Assembly: GCA_013362835.1 (NCBI GenBank)
Contig: JABFVJ010000471.1
Span: forward strand, 1 to 5,563
DNA: 5,563 nucleotides
Direction: 5' to 3'
Origin: Nonomuraea sp.
Lineage (GTDB): Bacteria > Actinomycetota > Actinomycetes > Streptosporangiales > Streptosporangiaceae
Both the position numbers and the translations under genes were made by a program. Positions 1-5,491 of the stretch are shown piece after piece (position 1 is the first letter of the stretch; each line of letters begins with the position of its first letter). The notes beneath the pieces were generated by a model. The model did no database searches. It saw nothing but the letters and a program-made list of their open reading frames with translations, and was not told the origin of the DNA.

Positions 1-495
1 CAGCACCGCGGGCGCCGCCAGCAACGGCGAGGCCCCGAGGCCGCCCGCCGCCAGCAGCGGCGTCACCAGCACCGGCGCCGACGCGAACCCCAGCGTGCCG
101 CCCAGCGAGAACCAGCTCATCCGTACGTGACTGCCCGCGCTCGCGACCCTGGCCAGCCGCGCCGACTCCGGATGGTAGGCCGCCACCCCCAGCCCCGACA
201 GCGCCGCGGCCAGCCACGTCAGCACGTACGACTCCGTCACCCCCACCAGGGCCACCCCCGCCCCCGCGACGAGCGTGCTCACCGGGATCACCCACGGCAG
301 CCGCCACCGATCGGTCAGCAGGCCGAACACCGGCTGCACGATCGAGGACGACAACGTCGCCGCGAGCACGATCCCCGACACCGCCACATAGCCGTAGCCG
401 CGCCCGGCCACCAGGAACGGCACCAGCGCCGGCACCGCCCCCTGATAGAAGTCCACACTCCCGTGGCCGGCCGAGAGCGCCCAGATCCTGTTCAC
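1..495 (-). CDS. MFS exporter, fosmidomycin-resistance (Fsr) type, N-terminal part
   Basis: This is the first 165 residues of a 12-helix major facilitator superfamily transporter; the rest lies beyond the left edge. It would use the proton gradient to export a small molecule across the cytoplasmic membrane. The start is GTG at 495: an in-frame TAG lies a few codons upstream, no other start codon falls between, and AGGAAA precedes it at a usable distance. Visible signatures are an AGHGSVDFYQG N-terminus in helix 1, QPVFGLLTDRW around residues 54-64 (the MFS loop 2-3 motif), and AAYHPESARLAR near residues 105-116. The last matches the F/YHPEAxRxA stretch typical of Fsr-like proteins (family knowledge). 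Hydrophobic segments lie at roughly 14-30, 37-60, 68-86, 91-107 and 128-150. It diverges from an AraC-type regulator, which probably controls it. The substrate cannot be read from sequence; fosmidomycin is only the name of the family prototype. Confidence 0.87.
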   Translation of the reverse strand, partial: MNRIWALSAGHGSVDFYQGAVPALVPFLVAGRGYGYVAVSGIVLAATLSSSIVQPVFGLLTDRWRLPWVIPVSTLVAGAGVALVGVTESYVLTWLAAALSGLGVAAYHPESARLARVASAGSHVRMSWFSLGGTLGFASAPVLVTPLLAAGGLGASPLLAAPAVL

Positions 496-505
496 GGTTC
501 GATGA

Positions 506-511
506 TTTCCT
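506..511 (-). promoter_or_regulatory. Ribosome binding site of the MFS gene
   Basis: On the minus strand AGGAAA lies 10 nt before the GTG at 495. It supports that start, which is the only one available after the upstream in-frame TAG. No convincing -35/-10 pair for this gene is visible in the 53-bp gap, so its promoter may reach into the beginning of the AraC gene. Confidence 0.55.
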
Positions 512-534
512 GGCGCCTACTGGCCTGCTTCCGA

Positions 535-540
535 TAAAAT
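535..540 (+). promoter_or_regulatory. Candidate -10 element of the AraC-family gene (near-leaderless)
   Basis: TAAAAT is an A/T island in very GC-rich DNA and ends 8 nt before the ATG at 549. Transcription would start at or within about 2 nt of the ATG, giving a leaderless or near-leaderless mRNA, which is common in actinomycetes. No purine-rich ribosome site precedes the ATG, in agreement. No good -35 element is seen 16-18 nt upstream. Two CTGGC copies (510-514 and 520-524) stand exactly 10 bp apart just upstream and could be regulator contacts, but that is weak. Confidence 0.5.
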
Positions 541-548
541 GCCAATCT

Positions 549-1289
549 ATGCCGAATGTCCGCCACACCTCGGTCGCGCCCACCGGCCGCAGACCCCTGG
601 CCCCCGGCGCCGGCATCGACGCCCACCGGCACGACACCCACCAGATCGTCTACGCCTGCAGCGGCATGCTCTCCGTCACCACCGGCTCGGGCACCTGGGT
701 CGCCCCCGCCAACCGCGCCATCTGGGTGCCCGCCGGCACCGTCCACGAACACCGCGCCCACGGCACCACCGACCTGCGCCTCGTCGGCCTGACCGGCAAC
801 CCGCTCGGCCTCGACCGGCCCGCCGTGCTCGCCGTCGGCCCGCTCCTCCGCGAGCTCATCATCGCCTACACCGACGACGACGCCCCCGCCGCCGACGGCG
901 AACGCGAACGGCTGCTCGCCGTCCTGCTCGACCGGCTGCGCCGCGCCCCCGAGCAGCCCTTCCACGTGCCGTCGGCCCGCGACCCGCGCCTCGCCGCCGT
1001 CTGCGCCATGCTGCACGACGACCCCGCCGACGGCCGTACGCTCGCCGAGCTCGGCGCGCAGGCCGGCACCAGCGGCCGTACTCTCGCCCGGCTGTGCCGC
1101 CGCGAGCTCGGCATGAGCTTCCCCCAGTGGCGTACACAGCTCCGCCTGCACCAGGCGCTGCTGCTGCTCGCCGACGGGCTGCCGGTGACCACGGTCGCCC
1201 ATCGTTGCGGGTGGGCCTCGGCGAGCGCGTTCATCGACGTGTTCAGGCGCGCGCTCGGGTACACGCCGGGCCGGGCCTTTACATTGTAG
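549..1289 (+). CDS. AraC-family transcriptional regulator (cupin sensor plus C-terminal HTH)
   Basis: This 246-residue cytoplasmic DNA-binding protein has an N-terminal AraC-type cupin ligand domain (about residues 20-85) with HRHDTH at 26-31, a turn around SGMLSVTTGSGTWVAP, and WVPAGTVHEH at 59-68. A linker follows. The C-terminal double helix-turn-helix spans about 146-246: TLAELGAQAGTSGRTLARL is the first HTH, VTTVAHRCGWASASAFIDVFRRALGYTPGRAF the second with the standard AraC signature. Length and arrangement are close to E. coli NimR (YeaM), which controls a divergent MFS exporter (established knowledge). The divergent Fsr-like transporter here, with its start 54 bp away, is therefore the likely target, along with the regulator itself. 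ATG 549 is the only sensible in-frame start. Its stop codon forms part of the inverted repeat at the ybaK promoter. The His-rich cupin might bind metal or an organic ligand; the inducer is unknown. Confidence 0.92.
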   Translation: MPNVRHTSVAPTGRRPLAPGAGIDAHRHDTHQIVYACSGMLSVTTGSGTWVAPANRAIWVPAGTVHEHRAHGTTDLRLVGLTGNPLGLDRPAVLAVGPLLRELIIAYTDDDAPAADGERERLLAVLLDRLRRAPEQPFHVPSARDPRLAAVCAMLHDDPADGRTLAELGAQAGTSGRTLARLCRRELGMSFPQWRTQLRLHQALLLLADGLPVTTVAHRCGWASASAFIDVFRRALGYTPGRAFTL

Positions 1290-1301
1290 ATTCGCTACAA
1301 T
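1283..1301. repeat. Perfect 7-bp inverted repeat overlapping the ybaK promoter, possible operator
   Basis: ATTGTAG (1283-1289), a 5-nt spacer ATTCG, then CTACAAT (1295-1301) form a perfect two-fold repeat. It is much richer in A/T than its surroundings. The left arm contains the last sense codon and the TAG stop of the AraC gene; the right arm contains the proposed -10 hexamer of ybaK. A dimeric repressor bound here would block RNA polymerase directly. As RNA it could fold a 7-bp hairpin, but no T-run follows, so a Rho-independent terminator is unlikely. The half-site resembles the CTACA/TGTAG half-sites of BlaI-type repressors, but in the opposite relative orientation. Confidence 0.55.
1296..1301 (+). 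promoter_or_regulatory. Candidate -10 element of ybaK (near-leaderless)
   Basis: TACAAT, a good match to the TATAAT-type hexamer, ends 8 nt before the GTG at 1310. That is exactly the spacing seen for the AraC gene. It predicts a transcript starting at or 1-2 nt before the GTG. No ribosome-binding purine tract lies between. No strong -35 sequence is visible. Because of the surrounding symmetry, the same hexamer also reads on the minus strand at 1283-1288, pointing back into the AraC gene. Confidence 0.55.
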
Positions 1302-1309
1302 CGCCTCTT

Positions 1310-1807
1310 GTGAGCACTTCGAAAGCCAAGGGCGGCGGCACACCGGCCACCGTGGCCCTGACCAAGGCCAAGGCCGACTTCACGCTCCACCCCTACGAGC
1401 ACGACGCGAGCGCCCAGGCCTACGGCGAGGAGGCGGCCGACGCGCTCGGCGTGCCGTACGAACGCATCTTCAAGACGCTGGTGGCCGAGGTCGAGAGCGG
1501 CCTCGCGGTGGCGGTCGTGCCGGTGTCGGGCAAGCTCGACCTCAAGGCGCTGGCCTCGGCCCTGGGCGGCAAGCGGGCCGCGATGGCCGACGCGGCGAAG
1601 GTGGAGCGGGTGACCGGCTACGTGGTCGGCGGCATCAGCCCGCTCGGGCAGCGCAAGCAGCTCCCCACGGTCGTCGACTCCTCGGCGCTCGACTTCGAGA
1701 CCATCTACTTCTCGGCCGGCAAGCGCGGCCTCCAGATCGAGACCGCGCCCGACAACCTGATCACCCTCACCCGCGCCGTCACGGCCCCGATCGGCAAGGC
1801 CGGCTGA
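1310..1807 (+). CDS. ybaK: Cys-tRNA(Pro)/Cys-tRNA(Cys) deacylase YbaK
   Basis: This 165-residue cytoplasmic YbaK/EbsC-type editing protein hydrolyses Cys mischarged onto tRNA(Pro), acting in trans to prolyl-tRNA synthetase. Family length is about 155-165 residues, so the gene is complete. Diagnostic stretches are ADFTLHPYEHD (22-32), the YGEEAADALG helix (38-47), IFKTL (53-57) with the conserved Lys55, AVAVVPVSGKLDLK (66-79), RVTGYVVGGISPLGQ (100-114) with the GGISP substrate loop, KQLPTVVD (116-123) and SAGKRGLQIE (135-144). GTG 1310 is chosen because the family N-terminus begins shortly after it and a -10 element lies just upstream. The same frame stays open back to 539, but that part runs through the AraC gene in another frame and is not coding. 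The gene probably has its own promoter and converges on the penicillin-binding protein gene. Confidence 0.95.
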   Translation: MSTSKAKGGGTPATVALTKAKADFTLHPYEHDASAQAYGEEAADALGVPYERIFKTLVAEVESGLAVAVVPVSGKLDLKALASALGGKRAAMADAAKVERVTGYVVGGISPLGQRKQLPTVVDSSALDFETIYFSAGKRGLQIETAPDNLITLTRAVTAPIGKAG

Positions 1808-1815
1808 GCTCGGCG

Positions 1816-4098
1816 CTAGTGCAGGCGGTGGCGGGGCCTGCGGTGTGACGGGTCGAGGAGGCTGCGGCCGAGCAGCCGCTCGAACAACCGGCGGTGCTTG
1901 CGGATGAAGGCGCGCTCGCCGCGGTGCCGCCGGCCGAAGGCGCGGTCGCCGTTCCGCTTCTTCTTCTTGTCCTCCTCCGCCTCCGCCTCCTTCAGCCCGG
2001 GGGTGAACCCGCCGCCGAAGCGGCCCATGTCCGGCCCGGGGAAGCCCCTCGGCTCGGTGTTGCGCAGCGCGTGCCCCATCGACTCCACCCAGATGGGCCC
2101 CGGCAGCGACGCGCCCTGGACCGCGCCGTAGTACTGGTCCCCGATCTGCACCCCCTGCAGCGGGAACTTGTAGGAGCCCCGGATGTCCCCGAGGCTGACC
2201 GCCGCCGCCAGGTCCGGCGTGTACCCGGCGAACCAGGCCGAGGTGTAGCCGTTGTTCGTGCCCGTCTTTCCCGCGGCCGGGCGGCCGATGCTCTGCCCCT
2301 GCATGGTGCCCTTGTCGAACACCCCGGTCAGCACGTAGTTGACCGCGTCGGCGACCTGCCGGTCCATGACCTGCTCGCAGGAGGGCGGCACGTGCGTGCG
2401 CCGGCCGTTCCTGTCGGTGATCTCCATGATGGCGAGCGGCCGGCAGTGCACCCCCCGCGCCGCGAACGTGGCGAAGGCGGCCGCGACCGTCAGCGGGTCC
2501 ATCTCGTTGACGCCCAGCGTGAACGTGGGCACCTCGCGCAGCGGCCCCCCGTCGGCCCTGACCGCGCCGAGCGCCTTCGCGGTCTTGACCACGTCGCAGA
2601 GCCCGACCTTGCGCTCCAGCATCATGTAGAAGATGTTGACCGACTTCCAGGTGCCGGTCTCGATGCTGTGCGGCCCGCCCGAGCCCTCGCCGCTGGCGTT
2701 GAGTATGCGCGTGTCCGGGTCGTTGACGGGGTGTCCCGAGCAGTCGCGGTAGCCCGCCGAGGGCACCAGCTCACCCGGCGTCTGGAAGCCGTCGTTGAAG
2801 TGCCACCCCTGCTGCAACGCCGTGGCCAGCGTGAACACCTTGAACGTCGACCCCGCCTGGAACCCCTGCCCGCCGCCGTGCGCCACGTCGGCGGGGAGGT
2901 TGAAGGTGGTCTTGGGCCCGTTCTTCTTGTTGCCCGGGTTGCGGCCGAAGCGCTTGCTCGCCGCCATCGCCCTGATCCGGCCGGTCGCGGGCTCGACCAT
3001 GGCCTCGGCGGCCACCTCGGTGTCCTCCGGCGAGACGTGCCGCCGGATGGCGTTCTCCGCCGCGCGCTGCGCGATCGGGTCGAGTCCCGTCCTGATCGTC
3101 AGGCCGCCCCTCGCCAGCCTGGCCCGCCGTTCGGCGGGCGTGTTGCCGAACGCCGGGTTCGACATCACCTCGTGCTGGACGTACAGGCAGTAGAACGGGT
3201 ACGCGCTCTGCCCGCAGCCGCCCGGCTCCGGCCGCAGCCGCAGCGCCAGCGGGGACGCCTTGCCGGCGTCCGCCTGCGCCTGCGTGATCAGCTTGAGCCC
3301 GGCCATGCGGTCCAGCACGAGGTCGCGCCGCTCCTTCAGCCGCGCCTGGTGCGACCTGCCCAGCGAGGGATCGGTCGAGTACGGCATCCGCACCGCCCCC
3401 GCCAGCGTGGCCGCCTGCGTCAGCGTCAGCTTGGAGGCCGAGGTGGAGAAGAACCGCCGGGCCGCCGCCTCGACGCCGTGCGCGCCGGCGCCGAAGTAGG
3501 CGATGTTCAGGTACCGCTCCAGGATCTCGTCCTTGCGGTACTTGCGTTCCAGGGCGAGCGCGTACCGCAGCTCGGTGATCTTGCGGGCCATGTTCGGGGC
3601 GCGCGCCCTGTCCCGCTCGGCGTCGGTACGCGCGCTCTCGACGAGGATGTTCTTGACGAGCTGCTGCGTCAGCGACGAGCCGCCCTGCCGGATGCCGCCC
3701 GCCTGCGTGTTGGTCAGCAGCGCCCGCAGCGTGCCCCTGACGTCGAGGCCGCCGTGCTCGTAGAAGCGGGCGTCCTCGATGGCCACGATGGCCTTGCGCA
3801 TCACGGGAGCGACGGCGGCCAGGCGCACGGCCGTCCTGTTGGCCTCGTAGAACTGGGCGAACTGCCTGCCGTCCTTGTCCAGCAGCCTGGTCACCTGTGC
3901 CAGCGGCTCCTCGCGGGGCGCGGAAGGCAGGTCGACGAAGGTGTCGGCGACGTTCTTGGCGGCCAGCCCGCCGCCGCTCACCACGGGCACGGCCAGTGCC
4001 GCCGCCAGCACCCCGCCGAGCGCCCCCGCCATGGCGAGGCCACCGATGGATCTGAGTACGGTCACGCAGATGATCTGCAACCAGCAGATCACCGGCAA
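1816..4098 (-). CDS. Class A penicillin-binding protein (glycosyltransferase plus transpeptidase)
   Basis: This bifunctional, membrane-anchored enzyme polymerises lipid II into glycan strands and cross-links the peptides outside the membrane. With the TTG start it is 760 residues. A single membrane anchor lies at about 17-45. The GT51 domain (about 75-270) shows EDARFYEHGG with catalytic Glu108, QGGSSLTQQLVKN (138-150), RKITE (172-176), and EILERYLNIAYFGAGAHGVE (191-210). The transpeptidase domain (about 365-680) shows nucleophile Ser417 and Lys420 in GSTFK, SVN at 486-488 and KTGT at 611-614, so both activities look intact. No PASTA domain is seen; instead the last 50 residues are very basic. 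It follows murA by 19 bp on the same strand and probably shares its mRNA. TTG 4098 has GAGGGA 9 nt upstream. A GTG at 4065, giving a protein 11 residues shorter with a more usual N-terminus, is the main alternative but has no ribosome site. Confidence 0.95.
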   Translation of the reverse strand: MPVICWLQIICVTVLRSIGGLAMAGALGGVLAAALAVPVVSGGGLAAKNVADTFVDLPSAPREEPLAQVTRLLDKDGRQFAQFYEANRTAVRLAAVAPVMRKAIVAIEDARFYEHGGLDVRGTLRALLTNTQAGGIRQGGSSLTQQLVKNILVESARTDAERDRARAPNMARKITELRYALALERKYRKDEILERYLNIAYFGAGAHGVEAAARRFFSTSASKLTLTQAATLAGAVRMPYSTDPSLGRSHQARLKERRDLVLDRMAGLKLITQAQADAGKASPLALRLRPEPGGCGQSAYPFYCLYVQHEVMSNPAFGNTPAERRARLARGGLTIRTGLDPIAQRAAENAIRRHVSPEDTEVAAEAMVEPATGRIRAMAASKRFGRNPGNKKNGPKTTFNLPADVAHGGGQGFQAGSTFKVFTLATALQQGWHFNDGFQTPGELVPSAGYRDCSGHPVNDPDTRILNASGEGSGGPHSIETGTWKSVNIFYMMLERKVGLCDVVKTAKALGAVRADGGPLREVPTFTLGVNEMDPLTVAAAFATFAARGVHCRPLAIMEITDRNGRRTHVPPSCEQVMDRQVADAVNYVLTGVFDKGTMQGQSIGRPAAGKTGTNNGYTSAWFAGYTPDLAAAVSLGDIRGSYKFPLQGVQIGDQYYGAVQGASLPGPIWVESMGHALRNTEPRGFPGPDMGRFGGGFTPGLKEAEAEEDKKKKRNGDRAFGRRHRGERAFIRKHRRLFERLLGRSLLDPSHRRPRHRLH
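4071..4091. repeat. Perfect 8-bp inverted repeat at the start of the penicillin-binding protein gene
   Basis: TGATCTGC, spacer AACCA, GCAGATCA form a perfect repeat with 8-bp arms. A second symmetry overlaps it: GCAGAT-G-ATCTGC at 4066-4078. Three copies of the GCAGAT/ATCTGC element therefore occur within 25 bp. If translation starts at TTG 4098, the repeat lies in codons 3-10 and would fold as a hairpin early in the coding region. If it starts at GTG 4065, the repeat lies just before the start codon and could be an operator or leader hairpin. Confidence 0.55.
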
Positions 4099-4107
4099 AC
4101 GCCCGCT

Positions 4108-4113
4108 TCCCTC
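4108..4113 (-). promoter_or_regulatory. Ribosome binding site favouring the TTG 4098 start
   Basis: On the minus strand GAGGGA lies in the 19-bp gap between murA and the penicillin-binding protein gene, 9 nt before TTG 4098. It is the only purine-rich ribosome site in this area. The next candidate starts, GTG 4092 and GTG 4065, would be 15 and 42 nt away. Confidence 0.6.
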
Positions 4114-4117
4114 GTCT

Positions 4118-5428
4118 TTACCGTTCTCTACGGATGTTCAGACCAAGTGACGCGAACTGCTCGAACGGCTTGTGGTACCCCCGTTCGATGTGGTGTACCC
4201 CGCGCAGCGTGGACGGCCCGTCGGCCACCGCCGCCGCCAGCACCGCCGAGAACCCGGCCCGGATGTCGGGCAGCGTCACGTCGGCGCCCTTGAGCTTCGA
4301 CACGCCGCGCACCACGGCCGAGTGCCTGGCGTTGGTGTCGTGGTAGCGGCAGGCGGGGCCGCCCAGGCACTGGTCGAACACCTCGATCTCGCAGCCCATC
4401 CTCTGCAGCGCGGGCACGTACACCAGGCGGTTCTCGAAGACCGTCTCGTGCAGCACCGACATGCCCTGGCTCTGCGTGAACAGCACCATGAGCGGGGTCT
4501 GCCAGTCGGTCATGAACCCGGGGTGGGTGTCGGTCTGCACGGCCGCAGAACGCAGGCCCTCGGGCGGGGCGGTGGCGCACAGGTACTCGTCGTTGATGTC
4601 GAACTGGGCGCCCATCCTGGCCAGCGTGGTGATGGCGGTGACCAGGCGGTCCTGCGGGCAGCCGTGCACGCGGACCTCTCCCCCGGTGATCAGCCCGGCC
4701 GCCAGGTAGGAGAACGCCTCGATGCGGTCGCCGTTCAGCCAGGTGGAGGCGCCGCGCAGGCGTTCGACGCCCTCGATGACGATCCTGCGGTCGGGCGAGA
4801 GCTCGATCCGCGCGCCCATGCGCTGCAGGAACAGCGCCAGCTCCACCACCTCGGGCTCCATCGCCGCGTTCTTCAGCACGGTCTTGCCCTCGGCCAGCAC
4901 CGCCGACATGAGGATCGTCTCCGTCGCCCCCACGCTGGGGTACGGCAGTTCCAGCCGCGCCCCGTTGAGCCGCTTGGCCTTGGCGGAGATGCCGGAATCA
5001 CCCACCTCGACCTCGGCGCCCATCGAGCGCAGCGCCTCCACGTGGAAGTTCACCGGCCGCCGCCCGATCGGGTCGCCGCCGACCAGCGGGACGAACGCCT
5101 CCCCCGCCAGGTGCAGCAACGGGCCGAGCATGAGGATCGGGATGCGGTTCAGCCCCGTGAACGCGTCGGGCACCCGCGGCCTGATCTCCGCGCCGCGCTC
5201 GATGCGGATCTCGTTGGCGGTGATCTCGACGTGGATGCCGAGCGCCTCCAGCATCGCGGCGGTGATGCCGACCTCGCCCACGTCGGGAGCGTTGTGGATG
5301 CTGCTCTCGCCGTTGCCGAGCATGGCGGCGACCATGTGCTTGGACACACCGTTCTTGGAGCCCCGTACGACGACGTCCCCGCGCAGGGGGCCGGAGGGCT
5401 CTATCGACCAGACCTCTTCTGCAATCAC
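4118..5428 (-). CDS. murA: UDP-N-acetylglucosamine 1-carboxyvinyltransferase (MurA), Asp-type active site
   Basis: MurA transfers enolpyruvate from phosphoenolpyruvate to UDP-GlcNAc, the first committed step of peptidoglycan synthesis in the cytoplasm. The 436 residues fit the family's usual 420-450. Seen are SKN (24-26, the substrate-binding Lys25-Asn26), LNRIPILMLGPL (93-104), GGDPIGRRPVNFH (117-129), SVGATETILMSAVLAEG (165-181), AAMEPEVVELA (188-198), PGFMTDWQ (303-310) with the conserved catalytic Asp308, DIRAG (388-392), and HIERGYHK (413-420) with the conserved Arg416. Position 119 is Asp where E. coli has the fosfomycin-binding Cys115; Asp-type MurA enzymes are active and resist fosfomycin (established for M. 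tuberculosis). Details such as SKNGVSKHMV differ from canonical actinobacterial MurA (AKNSVLK), so this may be the second MurA-like paralogue found in some actinomycetes. The start is GTG 5428, placed by a -10 element ending 6 nt upstream. The penicillin-binding protein gene follows downstream. Confidence 0.93.
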   Translation of the reverse strand: MIAEEVWSIEPSGPLRGDVVVRGSKNGVSKHMVAAMLGNGESSIHNAPDVGEVGITAAMLEALGIHVEITANEIRIERGAEIRPRVPDAFTGLNRIPILMLGPLLHLAGEAFVPLVGGDPIGRRPVNFHVEALRSMGAEVEVGDSGISAKAKRLNGARLELPYPSVGATETILMSAVLAEGKTVLKNAAMEPEVVELALFLQRMGARIELSPDRRIVIEGVERLRGASTWLNGDRIEAFSYLAAGLITGGEVRVHGCPQDRLVTAITTLARMGAQFDINDEYLCATAPPEGLRSAAVQTDTHPGFMTDWQTPLMVLFTQSQGMSVLHETVFENRLVYVPALQRMGCEIEVFDQCLGGPACRYHDTNARHSAVVRGVSKLKGADVTLPDIRAGFSAVLAAAVADGPSTLRGVHHIERGYHKPFEQFASLGLNIRRER

Positions 5429-5434
5429 GAAGTG

Positions 5435-5440
5435 AGCCTA
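5435..5440 (-). promoter_or_regulatory. murA -10 element giving a leaderless transcript
   Basis: On the minus strand TAGGCT, an excellent actinomycete -10 hexamer, is followed by exactly 6 nt (CACTTC) and then the GTG of murA. This places the transcription start on the first base of the start codon. No ribosome binding site is present. No clear -35 box is seen 16-19 nt upstream. It would drive murA and probably the penicillin-binding protein gene. Confidence 0.6.
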
Positions 5441-5449
5441 ACCGGGGGA

Positions 5450-5455
5450 TACCAT
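5450..5455 (+). promoter_or_regulatory. Candidate -10 element of the right-edge gene
   Basis: TACCAT fits the TAnnnT pattern and would start transcription near 5462, leaving a leader of about 30 nt before the GTG at 5492. It lies only 9 bp from the oppositely oriented murA -10, so the two promoters are back to back and their polymerases would probably compete. No clear -35 is seen. Confidence 0.35.
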
Positions 5456-5478
5456 CGAGCTGTTTCAGACGCACTTGT

Positions 5479-5487
5479 GAGGGGGAG
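5479..5487 (+). promoter_or_regulatory. Strong ribosome binding site of the right-edge gene
   Basis: GAGGGGGAG lies 4 nt (7 nt from the GAGGGG core) before GTG 5492. It decides between that GTG and the in-frame GTG at 5477, which has no ribosome site before it. The contrast with the leaderless murA promoter on the other strand is clear. Confidence 0.6.
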
Positions 5488-5491
5488 TGGC

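Noticed and set aside
127..537. A 136-codon plus-strand frame over the exporter gene
   Set aside because: Its translation is Arg/Pro/His-rich, as expected opposite a membrane protein in GC-rich DNA. The minus strand carries a convincing MFS protein.
514..545. A promoter for the exporter made of TTGGCA (540-545, minus) and TAGGCG (514-519, minus)
   Set aside because: The spacer of 20 bp is too long, and the resulting transcript would start at or after the ribosome site AGGAAA.
539..1309. An upstream extension of ybaK making a 422-residue fusion protein
   Set aside because: The added part runs through the AraC gene in another frame and is a low-complexity Arg/Pro-rich string. YbaK homology starts only after GTG 1310.
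492..1343. A 283-codon minus-strand frame opposite the AraC gene
   Set aside because: It is repetitive Gly/Ala/Val with no recognisable motif and is antisense to a clear AraC-family protein.
1796..1820. A terminator between the convergent ybaK and penicillin-binding protein genes
   Set aside because: Only 8 bp lie between the stops. GCCG and CGGC can pair over an 8-nt loop, but the stem is just 4 bp and no T-run follows.
1894..4293. A 799-codon open frame on the plus strand across the penicillin-binding protein gene
   Set aside because: It is antisense to a gene with all catalytic motifs, is full of Arg/Pro/Gly/Ala runs, and shows no family signature. Long antiparallel frames are normal in DNA this rich in GC.
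5430..5476. An AAGTG/CACTT inverted repeat around the divergent promoters near murA
   Set aside because: The arms are only 5 bp and 37 bp apart, which is expected by chance.
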